DNA of 64,000 nt, taken from Takakia lepidozioides (lineage: Eukaryota > Streptophyta > Takakiopsida > Takakiales > Takakiaceae). A program made the position numbers and the translations under genes. Position 1 is the first letter of the stretch; each line of letters begins with the position of its first letter. This document shows, one piece after another, positions 21,021 to 33,425 of the stretch. The notes below the pieces were generated by a model. It saw only the letters and a program-made list of their open reading frames with translations, ran no database searches and was not told the DNA's origin. The stretch lies in NCBI GenBank assembly GCA_030704615.1, contig CM060732.1, forward strand, positions 10,106,001 through 10,170,000, written 5' to 3'.

Positions 21021-23129
21021 TTGCTAAAATTAGGCACCTCAACCATGACCACAACTTCTGCAAGAGGATCAAGAGAGGGAGTCCACAATGCCTTCTCTGG
21101 CACTTCTGGGCATGTGAAGATGCTTTTTGCGGCAGGCAGTCTGACAGAGGCTCTTCAAACTTTAAACCAAGGAGGCATTTCAGTAGATTTAGATACGTAT
21201 GTCTGTCTCTTGCTTAAGTGCATCAAGATGGAAGGTCTGGAAGCTGGAAAGCAGGTGCACACTCACATTATCCAAAGTGGATTCACACCAAATGTTTTTC
21301 TACTCAACACCCTTGTCTACATGTATGTTAAGTGTAGGAGCATCATGGATGCTCACCAAGTGTTCAACAAAATGCCTCAACCATCTTTGATCACGTGGAA
21401 CACGATGCTTGCAGGGTATGCACAGCAGGGATGGAGGCTTTGGAGACCTATGATCAAATGATGGGGGAAGGGGTGAAGCCCGACCACATCACGTTTCCGT
21501 GCTTTTGCAATGCGTGTGCAAGCCTGGCAGCTCTGGAAAAGGGTGAAGAGGTGCATGGCGACATTGTCAGAGTTGCAATTGTACCAAATGTCATTCTGAA
21601 CAATACCCTCGTGGACATGTATGAAGGGAGTGTTCGACAGTATGGCTGAACGAGATGTGGTGTCGTGGAGTGCGATGATTGCAGGATATGCACAACAACG
21701 GCGCGGGATGGAGGCTCTGGAACGCGATGCTTGCAGGGTATGCACAGCAGGGGTGCGGTATGGAGGCTTTGGAGAACTATGAGCAAAAGATGTGCGAAGG
21801 GGTAAAGCCCGACCCCATCACATTTGTTTGTGGTTGCAATGCGTGTGCAAGCCTGGGAGCTCTGGAAGAGGGGAAAGAGGTCCATGGTGACATCGTCAAA
21901 GTTAGAATTGCACCAGATGTCATCCTGAACACTGCCCTGGTGGACATATGCCAAATGTGGGTGGATCGCGAGGATGCGAAGGGAGTTTTCAACACTGTGG
22001 CTGAACGAGATGTGGTGTCGTGGAACGCGATGCTTGCAGGGTATGCACAGCAGGGGCACAGGATGGAGGCTTTGGAGACCTATGAACAAATGATGGGGGA
22101 AGTGGTGAAGCCCGACCACATCACGTTTGCAGTGCGTATGCAAACCTGGCAGCCCTGGAAAAGGGCATGGGTGCATCGCCAAAGCTGGAATTGTACCAGA
22201 TGTGGTTCTGAACAATACCCTCGTGGACATGTATGCCAGATGCGGAATGCGATGATCGCAGGATATGCCTAGCATGTTGTCATAGGGAGGTCCTACAACT
22301 ATTTGAAGGAATGCAAAAGAACGGCTTAAAGCTGGACAACCATTATATGTGTTCTCTCTGCATGCAGCCACACTGGCCTACTGAATGAAGGAAGACACTA
22401 CTGGGATTCCCTGAGTCAAGATCATGGTGTCACTCCGACAGTAAAGCACTTTGGCTGCATGGTGGACCTTCTTGGATGTGCGGGACAACTGGATGAGGCA
22501 GTGGATCTGATTAATAAAATGCCAATCAATCCAGATGTTGTGGTGTGGAAGGCCTTGATTGGTGCCTGCAGAATCCATGGCAATGTGGAGATGGCTGAAC
22601 GTGCGGCAACATCTATCCTCAAGTAGGATGAACAAGATGCCTATCAAACATCTATGCTGCAGCTGGCAGGTGGGATGATACTGCACAGGTGAGAAGAATG
22701 ATGAAAGTGAGAGGGGTTAAAAAGGAGCCAGGTCGCTGCTGCATTGAGGTTGGCAACAGGGTGCACACCTTCGTTGTAGATGACAAGTTGCATCCCAGAA
22801 TTAAGGAAATCCATGGTGAGCTGAGAAGATTGTCTGGGCAGATGAAGGAGGTGGGGTATGTGCCTGACACTTTTTGTATTGCATGATCTGGGGAGGACGA
22901 AAAGAAATTTTCTCTTTGCCACCACAATGAGAAGTTGGCCATTGGTTTTGGGCAGATCAGACGACCCCTAGGACGCCTCTCCATCTCATCAAGAATCTTT
23001 GAGTGTGGTGACTACCACACCTCCACCAAATTCATCTCAAAGATTGTTGGCCGAGCAATTGTTGTATGGGACGCTAACCGCTTTCACCACTTTGAAGATG
23101 GGATTTGTTCTTGTGGTGATTACTGGTGA
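21021..23129 (+). pseudogene. PLS-type PPR protein with E and DYW domains (decayed)
   Basis: Starts with the family leader STMTTTSARGSREGVHN, then PPR motifs TYVCLLLKCIKMEGLEAGKQ, PNVFLLNTLVYMYVKC and SLITWNTMLAGYAQQG, followed by several PLS repeats with frameshifts (near 21440, 21640, 22200). The E region is at about 22380-22640 (CMVDLLG, INKMPINPDVVVWKALIGA). E+/DYW follows at 22690-23129: KKEPGRCCIEVGNRVH, HHNEKLAIGFG, and the terminal CSCGDYW. DYW domains are organellar C-to-U RNA deaminases. The zinc ligand pair CGDCH reads CGDYH here, losing one Cys, so even the ancestral frame would have been inactive. Confidence 0.8.
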
Positions 23130-23709
23130 AAGGATGTTTTCTTGGAAAGATGCGAGTGTCTTGCTTCATTCATTGATCTGTGTAGCTACTCAGACCATCC
23201 ACCATTTCCTGGGAGTATTGACCATCATGGGGTCTACCCGGCATAGGTGGGAAGTCAGCCCATAATTGCACTTGACTGAAAGGGTGTTTTTTGACTGATT
23301 CTGGTGACAGTGGATGGAACTCAGAGTGCTGTCCTAATTCTGGGTTTGGGTGGTGGAGCTTCTCCAAGGCTTGAAGATGGAAGTGAATACAAATTTTAAT
23401 GAGCTTGATGAGAGGGGCAGCCCTGTGCACAAGTTTGTTCAACATCTTAAATTTCGTGATGTGGCTTTGGATGGAGCCCTTGACAAACTTGTCAAAAGCT
23501 AGCCTTAACCTACCAAGATCCAATCCCATCTTGAAAGTTCACATAGTGATTATAAGGGTATTTGGGTATGTTGTTATTGTTTGATGCGGCTTGACTTCCT
23601 CACACTATAACATCGGTTTGTGCATGTTGGAGTTCAAGGTGGGGGGTAACTACTTGAGCTGCCAATCTCAAACAAGCCGAAAAACTGCTCCTCCTTGTGG
23701 ATCTACTGG

Positions 23710-23751
<42 letters not shown>

Positions 23752-23885
23752 CAGCTTGTAATTTTAGTTTTTGATCCTGCAAGCTCTGAAGCATTTGTTG
23801 AATATGCATAGTCCTCCAGAACAAGCTCTGATCCTGTTGCCTCGCTGCTGTCAAGTGTGAATGGATTTGAGGTGTCTCATCACGT
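23130..23885. other. 3' flank of PPR gene 1, with duplicated block and (CT)n
   Basis: No gene. The block at 23328-23590 ('tctgggtttgggtggtggag' onward) recurs at 32887-33184 after the last PPR relic, so it is the 3' flank shared by duplicated units. A pure (CT)n run occupies 23714-23748. Confidence 0.75.
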
Positions 23886-26118
23886 GTGGAAGTGTCTGCA
23901 TATTGGGTAGAAAAGGGGGTTCAACTCCCCCTCACTTCTTGGCAGGATTTACCAAGCATGGGTGTGGTAGGAATACTTTGGAGACCTATGAGCAAATATT
24001 CGCAAAGGGGTGAAGCCCAACCACATCACATTTGTTTGTGTTTGCAATGCGTGTGCAAGCCTAGGAGCTCTGGAAAAGGGGAAAGAGGTCCCTGCTGACA
24101 TCGTCAAAGCTGGAATTGTACCAGATGTCATTCTGAACACTGCCCTGGTGGAAATGTATGTCAAATGTGCGTGCATCAAGGATCCCAAGGGAGTGCTCGA
24201 AAGTATGACTGAACGAGATGTGGTGTCGTGGAGTGCGATGATTGCAGGCTATGCACAGCAAAGGTGCGGGATGGAGGCTTTGGAGACCTATGAGCAAGTG
24301 ATGTGCAAAGGGGTAAAGCCCAACCACGTAACGTTTGTTTTTGTTTGCAATGCGTGTGCAAGCAGCCTGGGAGCTCTGGAAAAGGGGAAAGAGGTCCATG
24401 GTGACATCGTCAAAGCTGTAATTGTGCCAGATGTCATCCTGAACACTGCCCTGGTCGACATGTATGCACGGGATGGAGGCTTTGGAGACCTATGAGCAAA
24501 TGATGTGCGAAGGGGGGAGGGGATTCCACGCTTGGATTGCCCTTAGATGCTGCCCTCCGCAAGCCTGGCACCCTGGTAAAGGGCAAGAGGTGCATGGTTG
24601 CATCAACAAATCTGCGAAGGGAGGGTTCGACACTATGGCCGAACGTGATGTGGTGTCGTGGAACACGATGCTTGCAGGGTATGCACAGCAGGGGCTAGAA
24701 GGAGGCTTTGGATACCTATGAGCAAATGATGGGGGAAGGGGTGAAGCCCGACCACATCAGGTTTGTGCGTTTGCAATGTGTGTGCAAGCCTGGCAGCCCT
24801 GGAAAAGGGCAGAGGGTTTATGGTTGCAACGCCAAAGCTAGAATTCTACCAGATGTGGTTTTGAACAATACCCTCGTGGACATGTATGCCAAATGTGGGT
24901 GCATCGAGGATGTGGAGGGAGTGTTCGACCAAACGGGTGGCCAAATGAGTGTGGTAGGCTTGGAGTGCCATGATCGCAAGATATGCACAACAGGGGAGCG
25001 GGATGGAGGCTATGGAGACCCACAAGCAAATGATGTGGGAAGGGGTGAAGCCTGACCACATCACGTTTGTTGGTGTTTGCAACGTGTGTGGAAGCCTCGC
25101 AGCCCTAGAGAAGGGCAGAGAGGTTCATAATGACATTGTAAAGCTAGAATTGTACCAGATGTCATTCCGAACAGTGTCCTGATGGATATGTATGCCAAAT
25201 GTGGGTGCATTGAAGACGTGAAGGGAGAGTTCGACAATATGGCTAAACGAAATGTGGTGTCTTGGAGTGCCATGACAGCAGCATGGGTGTGGGATGGAGG
25301 CTATGGAGACCTATGAGCAAATGATGCGGGAAAGGGGCGAAGCCAAATCACATCATGTTCTTGTGCATTTGCAATGCGTGTGCGAGCCTGGCAGCCCTGG
25401 AAAAGGGCAAAGAGGTCCATGATGGTAACATTATCAAAGCTGGTATTGTACCAAATGTCATTCTAAACACAACCCTGGTGGACATGTATGCAAAATGTGG
25501 TGCATCGAGGATGCGAAGGGAGCGGTCTACAATATGACTGAACAGGATGTGGTGTCCTGGAACGCGATGATTGCTGGATATGCCCAGCATGGTTGTCATA
25601 TGGAGACCCTGCAACTATTTGGCTATTTGGAATAATGCAGAGGGAAGGCTTCAAGTTGGACAGTATCACCTTTATATGTGTTCTCTGCGCATGCAGCCAC
25701 ACTGGCCTACTGGATGAAGAAAGACGCTACTGGGATTCCCTGAGTCAAGATCATGGTGTCACTCTGACAGTAAGTGCACTTTGGCTGCATGGTGGACCTT
25801 CTTGGACGTGCCGGACAATTGGATGAGCAGTGGACCTGATTAATAAAATGCCATCAATCCAGATGTTGTGGTGTGGAAGGCCTTGCTTGGTGCCTGCAGA
25901 ATCCATGGCAATGTGGAGATGGCTGAACGTGCGGCAACATCTATCCTCACGTCAGATGAAACAGGATGCCGCGACTTATGTGTTGCTATCAAATATCTAT
26001 GCTGCAGCTGCCAGGTGGGATCCATCTGAGCAGCAGAATGTTCTCCCTGCATTTTCCCAGCGCCTAACAAGCTGTATGTTCCATCACATTTCACATGAGC
26101 TTGTTCTTCCTTGTACAA
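23886..26118 (+). pseudogene. PLS-type PPR protein with E motif, no DYW (decayed)
   Basis: About five PLS blocks, each built from TFVCVCNACASLGALEKGKE, DIVKAGIVPDVILNTALVDM, and MTERDVVSWSAMIAGYAQQ, with frame changes between nearly every triplet (near 24480, 24700, 24960, 25190, 25330). The E-motif region (TGLLDEERRYWDSLSQDHGV, PDVVVWKALLGACRIHGN) lies at about 25690-25930, and the frame ends at 26118 after YVLLSNIYAAAARWDPS without E+ or DYW. PLS-class PPR proteins bind organellar RNA, one base per repeat, to guide editing. Adjacent repeats here are almost identical, which would give little sequence choice and suggests array expansion by unequal exchange. Confidence 0.75.
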
Positions 26119-26821
26119 AAATTTGACACTTAGAATAGTTTATATAGCTATTGGGACATTAAATTAAGAATCCAAACTATTTGAAATCTACACCAATTGC
26201 CCATATAAACAAATGGTCAGAGGGGTTAGAAAGGAGCCAGGTCGTTGCTGTATTGAGGTATTTTTACACTCCCTCGCTCAAACAACAAAAAAGGGAGAAG
26301 AGGGAGAGAGAGAGCGAGGGAGAGAATGAGGGAGAGAGATAAGTTTTTTATCAAGATAAACTAAATGTCGAGAAACTAAAGGATGGCCAACAGTCAGTAC
26401 CTAAGTTGGTTAGTAAACTGAGTGCCACCCAGATGATTCTGGGGCAAATCATGCTACTTGAGGGGTGTGGTATACTCTTCTACCCCTTCCATTGGGCGGT
26501 GCCCCATTTCTACGCCTTCATGGTGGGGTTACTGTGAAAGAAGTTATTTTCTCCTCTCACTATCAAGGGGCCTGATTTGTGACCTGTCGCTCCCAGGTGT
26601 TTCCCTTTAAAAAAAATAAAAAATAAAATGATGAGCAACGGATAAACAACCGGATTTCGGTCCTGATGAAACAAATGCTTAACGAAGGGGAAAATACAAA
26701 AGAGTTCACCTCTACCTCACTTCTAGGGCATAGATAGAGGTAGCTACATCAAACAATGAAATTGGGAAACCCAACTTATTTTGTGAAAATTGAACGTTGT
26801 TCTCAGAATTCGTCGCTAGTA
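26119..26821. other. Intergenic: GA-rich microsatellite and A-tailed SINE-like stretch
   Basis: 26289-26340 is a GAGAGAGG-type purine run. 26400-26630 has a tRNA-like 'taagttggttagtaaactga' followed by about 190 bp and an A-rich tail (TTTAAAAAAAATAAAAAATAAAATG), which could be a second SINE; no clear B box was found. No coding sequence. Confidence 0.35.
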
Positions 26822-26935
26822 GTGCGGAGCAACGCGAAGCCCTAGTTCTAGCGACAACAGAAGGTCGGAAGCTAGCTTAGCGTAGAGCAGGAATAGGGTG
26901 CCATAGTGCCTCGTCATCGTCGCCATGTTTCGTCG
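26822..26935 (+). repeat. Unit-start repeat, copy 2 of 3
   Basis: Same block as 19850-19935, here preceded by GAAGCCCTAG and followed by CATGTTTCGTCGTCGTCAATTTTCG. It precedes the PPR relic that begins at 26925. Confidence 0.85.
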
Positions 26936-27760
26936 TCGTCAATTTTCGTCGGACCTGCCCGGCTTGCCCGAAAACCCAGAACCTTTCTTGACCCGAAGCT
27001 TTCTTGAATGGCCTGAAGGGTCGCTGCTCATTGTGAACCAAGGAGGTGATTCGGCACACCAAGGGCTCACCCCAAACAAGAGGGTATTTTTCTGCGTTCT
27101 TCGTGCGTGTGAGAGCCTCCAAGCTCTTGAAAAGGGCACAGAGGTACATGCTAACATCATCAAAGCTAGAATTGGGTCAAATATCATTCTGGAGACAGCC
27201 CTATGCTAAATGTAGAAGCGCGCAAAGTGTTTGACAATGTAGCTCAACAAGATGTGGTCTCTTGGAACGCCATGATCACATGATATGCTCAGCATGGGTA
27301 TGGTAGGGAGGCTCTGGAGATCTATGAGCAAATGATACTTGAAGGGGTGATACCCAACAGGGTCACGTTTACTTTGCTAATGAAGGCACCTTCTCAACAC
27401 ATTTCACCTTTCACCCTGTTTGGAGTGAGTTTGACATGATACTGCCAATGTGACAATAGGGAAGTATGCAGAAACAGGTAACAGAGACGAGGAGAAGCTG
27501 TGGAATGAATACTTTTATGACCTATCATTCTGGAGACAGCCCGTATGCTAAATTTAGAAGCGTGCAAAGTGTTTGACACTGTAACTCAACAAGATGTGGT
27601 CTCTTGGAAGCCATGATCACGGGATATGCTCAGCATGGGTATGGTAGGGAGGCTCTGGAGATCTATGAGCAAATGATACTGGAAGGGGTGATACCCGAAA
27701 GGGTCACGTTTACTCTGCTAATGAAGGCACCTTCTTCAACACATTTCACCCTGTTTGGTG
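26925..27760 (+). pseudogene. N-terminal PPR fragment of unit 2 with internal 344-bp duplication
   Basis: The frame reads FRRRQFSSDLPGLPENPEPF, SAHQGLTPNKRVFFCVLRAC, SLQALEKGTEVHANIIKARI, then shifts. A segment beginning TGCTAAATGTAGAAGC at 27204 is repeated from 27548 (about 344 bp later), both copies encoding QQDVVSW..AMIT and YGREALEIYEQMI. This preserves the N-terminus that unit 1 has lost, including a short Arg/Ser-rich leader that could be an organelle transit-peptide remnant. Interrupted by stops; not a functional gene. Confidence 0.65.
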
Positions 27761-27769
27761 AGTTTGACA

Positions 27770-28392
27770 TTACTGCCAATGTGACAACAGGGAAGTATGC
27801 AGAAACAGGTAACAGAGACAAGGAGAAGCTGTGGAATGAATACTTTTCTGACCCCAGTCAATGGTGGGACAATCGAGGCAAAAAGGTGAATGCCTATTGG
27901 ATTACAGAGAGTAGCAGATGCAATTGAGCATAGGAACTAGTGTGATAAGTTGAGTTGGGTGTTTCCTAGAACAAATCTAGGCTGTCATTGTTAGCTGATA
28001 GTAGCAAGGCAAGGATGTATGTATGATTTGTGCAGAGGCATGGATAGCTGAAGGAGCAGGGATAGTGTGTGGGTGGACAGATTCATCCAAGAGGGCCGGA
28101 CTTCAAGCTCCAGATGACCTATGATTCCATGTGGATCAATAGCTACAATAAACCTGTATGGGTAGATTGTCAACTAAAGGCAGCAGCTGCAGCGGCACAG
28201 TTGATAGAATCAGGCACCTCAACCATGACCACTGAAAGAGGATCAAGAGAGGGAGTCCACAATGCCTCTTCTGGCACTTCTGGGCATGTTTGTGCGGAAG
28301 GCAGATTGACAGATCAGGCACTGCTAGTCCAAGCATTCTTCAACACATTTCAACCTGTTTTTCCCTCTTATCAGAGTAGTAGATGCAATTGA
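27770..28392 (+). pseudogene. OSB-like PDF-motif exons joined in frame to a PPR leader
   Basis: 27820-27878 encodes EKLWNEYFSDPSQWWDNRGK. A GT-AG intron (AAAAAG/GTGAAT to GGACAG/ATTCAT, about 27879-28078) leads to IHPRGPDFKLQMTYDSMW and NSYNKPVWVDCQLKAAAAAA. Spliced, this reproduces the complete PDF motif of OSB proteins (W..FF.DP..WWDNR.KK..P..PDFK....LW....P.WV). Without a stop the same frame continues into TMTTERGSREGVHNASSGTS, the leader that precedes PPR repeats elsewhere in this window (21045, 28546). So the ancestral gene probably joined an OSB-type ssDNA-binding motif to PPR repeats. Here it ends at 28392, before any PPR repeat. Confidence 0.7.
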
Positions 28393-28545
28393 GCATAGAA
28401 ACTAGAGTGATAAGTTGGGTTGGGTGTTTCTTGGTCGGTCAAATCCTCCATGGGTCATGACACAAGGTCAAGGACAATGTGGTGAGGGCACCTTCTTCTT
28501 TGACCTATTTCACCTTGGTTTTCCATCTCATCAAGCACCTCAATC

Positions 28546-31500
28546 ATGACCACAACTTCTAGAAGAGGATCAAGAGAGGGAGTCCACAATGCCTCTTCTG
28601 GCACTTCTGGGCATGTGAAGATACTTTGTGAGGCAGGCAGACTGAAAGATGAGACTTTAAACCAAGGAGGCATTTCAGCAGATTCAGATACGTATGTCTG
28701 TCTCTTACATAAGTGCATCAAGATGAAAGGCCTTGAAGCTGGAAAGCAGGTGCACACTCACATTATCCAAAGTGGATTTAGCCAAATGTTTTTCTACTCA
28801 ACACCCTTGTCAACATGTATGTTAAGTGCGGGAGCATCATGGATGTTCACCAAGTGTTCAAACAAATGCCTCAACCATCTTTGATCACGTGGAATGTAAT
28901 GTTGGCAGGATTTACCAAGCATGGGTGTGGTACAAATGCTTTGGAGACCTATGAGCAAATGATGCACGAAGGGGTGAAGCCCAACCACATCACGTTCGTT
29001 TGCGTTTGCAATGCGTGTGCAAGCCTGGGAGCCCTGGAAAAGGGGAAAGAGGTCCATGATGAGATCGTCAAAGCTGGAATTGTACCAGATGTCATTCTGA
29101 ACACTGCCCTGGTGGACATGTATGCCAAATGTGGGTGCATTAAGGATGCAAAGGCAGTTCTCAACAATATGCAGGCTGAACAAGATGTGGTGTCATGGAG
29201 CGCGATGCTTGCAAGGTATGCACAGCAGGGAGGCTTTGGAGACCTATGAGTAACTCAACACCCTTGTCAACATGTATGTTAAGTGCGGGAGCATCTTGGA
29301 TGCTCACGAAGTGTTCAACAGAATGCCTCAACAATCTTTGATCACGTGATAATGTTGGCAGGATATACCAAGCATGGGTCATGTGGTAGGAATGTTTTGG
29401 AGACCTATGAGCAAATGCTGCGCGAAGGGGTGAAGCCCCACCACATCACATTTGTTTGTGTTTGCAATGCGTATGAAAGCCTGGGAGCCCTGGAAAAGCA
29501 AGGACAATGTGGTGAGGGCACCTTCTTCGTCGACCTATTTCAGCCTGTTTTGCCCTCTCATCAGACTCAGCCCTGAGATGCATATCGAATTCTATAAGTT
29601 AGCTCGTTGGGTGGATCTGTGGTGGTTGGAATGACTTTGACAAGTAACTGCCAATGTGGCAGCAGGAAAGTATCCAAAAACAGATAACAGAGATGAGGAT
29701 CTACCAAGCATGGGTGTGGTACGAATGCTTTGGAGACCTATGAGCAAATGATGCACGAAGGGGTGAAGCCCAACCACATCACGTTCATTTGTGTTTGCAA
29801 TGCGTGTGCAAGCCTGGGAGCCCTGGAAAAGGGGAAAGAGGTCCATGATGACATCGTCAAAGCTGGAATTCTACCAGATGTCATTATGAGACTGCCCTGG
29901 TGGACATGTATGCCAAATGTGGGTGTATTAAGGATGCAAAGGTAGTTCTCAACAATATGGCTGAACGAGATGTGGTGTCGTGGAGCGTGATGCTTGCAGG
30001 GTATGCACAGCAGGGACGTGGGGTGGAGGCTTTGGAGACCTATGAGCAAATGATGGGGGAAGGGGTGAAGCCCAACCACATCACGTTTGTGAGCATTTGC
30101 AATGCGTGTGCAAGCCTGGCAGCTCTGGAAAAGGGCAAAGAGGCCCATGGCGACATTGTCAGAGCTGGAATTATATCCGATGCCATTCTGAACAATGCCC
30201 TCGTGGGACATGTATGCCAAATGTGGGAGCATCGAGGATGCAAAAGCAGTGTTCAACAATATGGCTGAATGAAATGTGGTGTTGTGGAACGCGATGCTTG
30301 TAGGGTATGCACAGCAGGGGCGCGGGATGGAGGCTTTGGAGACCTATGAGCAAATGATGGTGGAAGGGGTGAAGCCCAACCACATCACGTCTGTGCATTT
30401 GCAAGCCTAGAAGCCCTGGAAAAGGGCAAAGAGGTGCATGGTTGCATCGCAAAAGCAGGAATAGTACCAGATGTGATTGTCAACAATACCCTCCAAATCT
30501 CGTTCAGCCATACTGTCAAACACTCCCTCCGCATCTTCGATGCACCCACATTTTGCATATATGCGATGACTGCAGGGTATGCACAACAAGGGCGCGGGAT
30601 GGAGGCTTTGGAGACCTATGATCAAATGATGGGGGAAGGGGTGAACCCTGACCACATCACGTTTGTTTCTGTTTGCAATGCCTGTGCAAGCCTGGCAGCC
30701 CTGGAAGAGGGCAAAGAGGTCCGTGGTGACATCGTCAAAGCTGGAATTATACTAGATGTCATTCTGAACCCTGCCCTGGTGGACAAGTATGCCAAATGTG
30801 GGTGCATTTTCAGACTTGCAATTGTACAAAATGTCATTCAGAACAATACCCTTGTGGACATGTATGAAGGGAGTGTTCGACAGTATGGCTGAACGAGATG
30901 TTGTGTCGTGGAGTGCGATGATTGCAGGATATGCACAGCAAGGGTGCGGGTTGGAGGCTTTGGAGATCTAGGAGCAAATGTTGTGCGAAGGGGCGAAGCC
31001 CAACCACATCACATTTGTTTGTGTTTGCAATGCGTGTGCAAGCTTGGGAGCTCTGGAAAAGGGGAAAGAGGTCTGTGGTGACATCGTCAAAGCTGGAATT
31101 GTACCAGATGTAATTCTAAACAGTGCCCTGGCGGACAGGTATGCCAAATGTGGGTGCATTGTTAGACCTGCAATTGTACAAAATGTCATTCAAAATAATA
31201 CCCTTGTGGATATGTATGAAGGGAGTGTTCGACAGTATGGCTGAACAAGATGTTGTGTTGTGGAGTGCGATGATTGTAGGATATGCACAGCAAGGGTGCG
31301 GGATGGAGGCTTTGGAGATCTAGGAGCAAATGTTGCGCGAAGGGTGAAGCCTAACCACATCATATTTGTTTGTGTTTGCAATGCGTGTGCAAGCCTGGGA
31401 GCTCTAGAAAAGGGAAAGAGGTCTGTGGTGACATCGTCCAAGCTGGAATTGTACTAGATGTCATTCTAAACACTGCCCTGGTGGACATGTATGCCAAATA

Positions 31501-32880
31501 TGGGTGCATTGTCAGACCTGCAATTGTACAAAATGTCATTCAGAACAATACCCTTGTGGACATGTATGAAGGGAGTGGTTGACAGTAGCTGAACGAGATG
31601 TGGTGTCGTGGAGTGCGATGATTGCAGGATATGCACAGCAAGGGTGCGGGATGGAGGCTTTGGAGACCTAGGAGCAAATGTTGTGCGAAGGGGCGAAGCC
31701 CAACCACATCACATTTGTTTGTGTTTGCAATGCGTGTGCAAGCCTGGGAGCTCTGGAAAAGGGGAAAGAGGTCCGTGGTGACATCGTCAAAGCTGGAATT
31801 GTACCTGATGTCATCTTGAACACTGCCCTGGTGGACATGTATGCCAAATGTGGGTGCATTAAGGGTGCGAAGGGAGTTAATTTCAACACCATGGCTGAAC
31901 GAGATGTGGTGTCGTGGAACGCGATGCTTGCAGGGGTATGCACAGCAGGGGCGTGGGATGGAGGCTTTGGAGACCTATGAGCAAATGATGGGGGAAGGGG
32001 TGAAGCCCATCACGTTTGTGTGCATTTGCAGTTCGTGTGCAAGCCTGGCAGCCCTAGAAAAGGGCAAAGAGGTGCATGGTTGCATCGCCAAAGCTGGAAT
32101 TGTAGCAGATGTGATTCTGAACAATACCCTCGTGGACATGTTAGCCAAATGTGGGTGCATCAAGGATGCGGATGAAGTGTTCAACAGTATGGCTGAACGA
32201 GATTTGGTGTCATGGAATGCCATGCTTGCAGCATATGCACAGCATGGGCGCGACTTGGAGGCCTTGGAGACCTATGAGCAAATGATGGGTAAGGGGTGAA
32301 GTCTGACCACATCACGTTTGTGTGCGTTTGCAATGCTTGCAGACATCATCAAAGCTGGAATTGTACCAAATGTCATTCTGGACACTGCCCTGGTGGACAT
32401 GTATGCGAAATGTGGGTGCATTGAGGATGCAAAGGGAGTATTTGACAATGTGGCTGAATGAAATGTGGTGTCGTGGAATCCGATGATCGCAGGATATGCC
32501 CAGCATGGTTGTCATAGGGAGGTCCTGCAACTATTTGAAGGAATGCAAAAGAATGGCTTGAAGCTGTACAATATCACCTTTATATGTGTTCTCTCTGCAT
32601 GCAGCCACACTGGCCTACTGAATGAAGGAAGACGCTACTTCGATTCCCTGAGTCAACATCATGGTGTCACCCTGCCAGTAAAGCACTTTGGTTGCATGGT
32701 GGACCTTCTGGACGTGCGGGACAACTACATGAGGCAAGGTAAAATGCGAATCAATCCAGATGTTGTGGTGTAGAAGGCCTTGCTTGGTGCCTGCAAAATC
32801 CATGGCAATGTGGAGATGGCTGAATGTGTGGCAACATCTATCCTCAAGGGGGATGAACAGGATGCGCGACTGATTGTGTT
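28546..32880 (+). pseudogene. Long PPR repeat tract of unit 2 (decayed, recombined)
   Basis: Begins with TSRRGSREGVHNASSGTSGH and TYVCLLHKCIKMKGLEAGKQ, as in unit 1, and then contains about ten PLS blocks, each interrupted after one or two repeats. A second OSB-like leader fragment is inserted at about 29510-29700, showing recombination between units. Segments such as VQNVIQNNTLVDMYEGSVRQYG recur at 30820, 31170 and 31530, marking a duplication of about 350 bp. An E-like tail appears at 32580-32870 (CVLSACSHTGLLNEGRRYFD, HFGCMVDLL). There is no DYW. Repeats are near-identical, consistent with unequal crossing-over or gene conversion. No frame is long enough to be a working PPR gene. Confidence 0.75.
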
Positions 32881-32886
32881 GCTATA

Positions 32887-33184
32887 ATTCTGGGTTTGGG
32901 TGGTGGAGCTTCTCCAAAGCTTTGAAGATGGAAGTGAATACGAATTTTAATGAGCTTGATGAGAGGGGCAGTCCTATGCACAAGTTTGTTCAACATCTTA
33001 AATTTGGACATGTTTGTTTGTTTCTCGGGGTGTGGCTTTGGATGGAGCCCTTGACAAAACTTGCATGAATATTGTCAAAAGCTAGCCTTAACCACCGAGA
33101 GATCCACAATCCCACGGTGGATGATGAAAGTTCATATAGTGAATGTAAGGGTATTTGGGTATGTTGTCATTGATTGATGCGGCT
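32887..33184 (+). repeat. Second copy of the PPR 3'-flank block
   Basis: Matches 23328-23590 closely (TTCTGGGTTTGGGTGG through AAAAGCTAGCCTTAACC and TATTTGGGTATGTTGT), with a short insertion near 33008-33030. It shows that the flanking sequence was duplicated together with the PPR gene. Confidence 0.85.
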
Positions 33185-33345
33185 TGTGAAAATTGAACAT
33201 GAAATGCAGATCCGCCATTTTTCTTCCAGAAAAAACAAAACACGGGATTTTCATGTAACACTGTGGGGATGACCCACCCCTTTTTTTTGTGAAAAATTGA
33301 ATTTTAGTTCTCAGAATTCGTGCTAGTAGTGTGGAGCAACGCGAA

Positions 33346-33425
33346 GCCCTAGTTCTAGCGACGACCGAAGGTCGGAAGCTAGTTTAGCGTAGAGGCAGGA
33401 AGGAAGGGTGCCAAAGTGCCACGTT
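33346..33425 (+). repeat. Unit-start repeat, copy 3 of 3
   Basis: CTAGTTCTAGCGACGACC through AGTTTAGCGTAGAGGCAGG; same orientation as copies 1 and 2. The gene that should follow is not present. Only a 50-bp piece of the PPR leader remains, at 33788-33837. Confidence 0.8.

Noticed and set aside
23714-23748. Regulatory pyrimidine tract
   Set aside because: A simple (CT)n microsatellite in a pseudogene flank; nothing indicates function.
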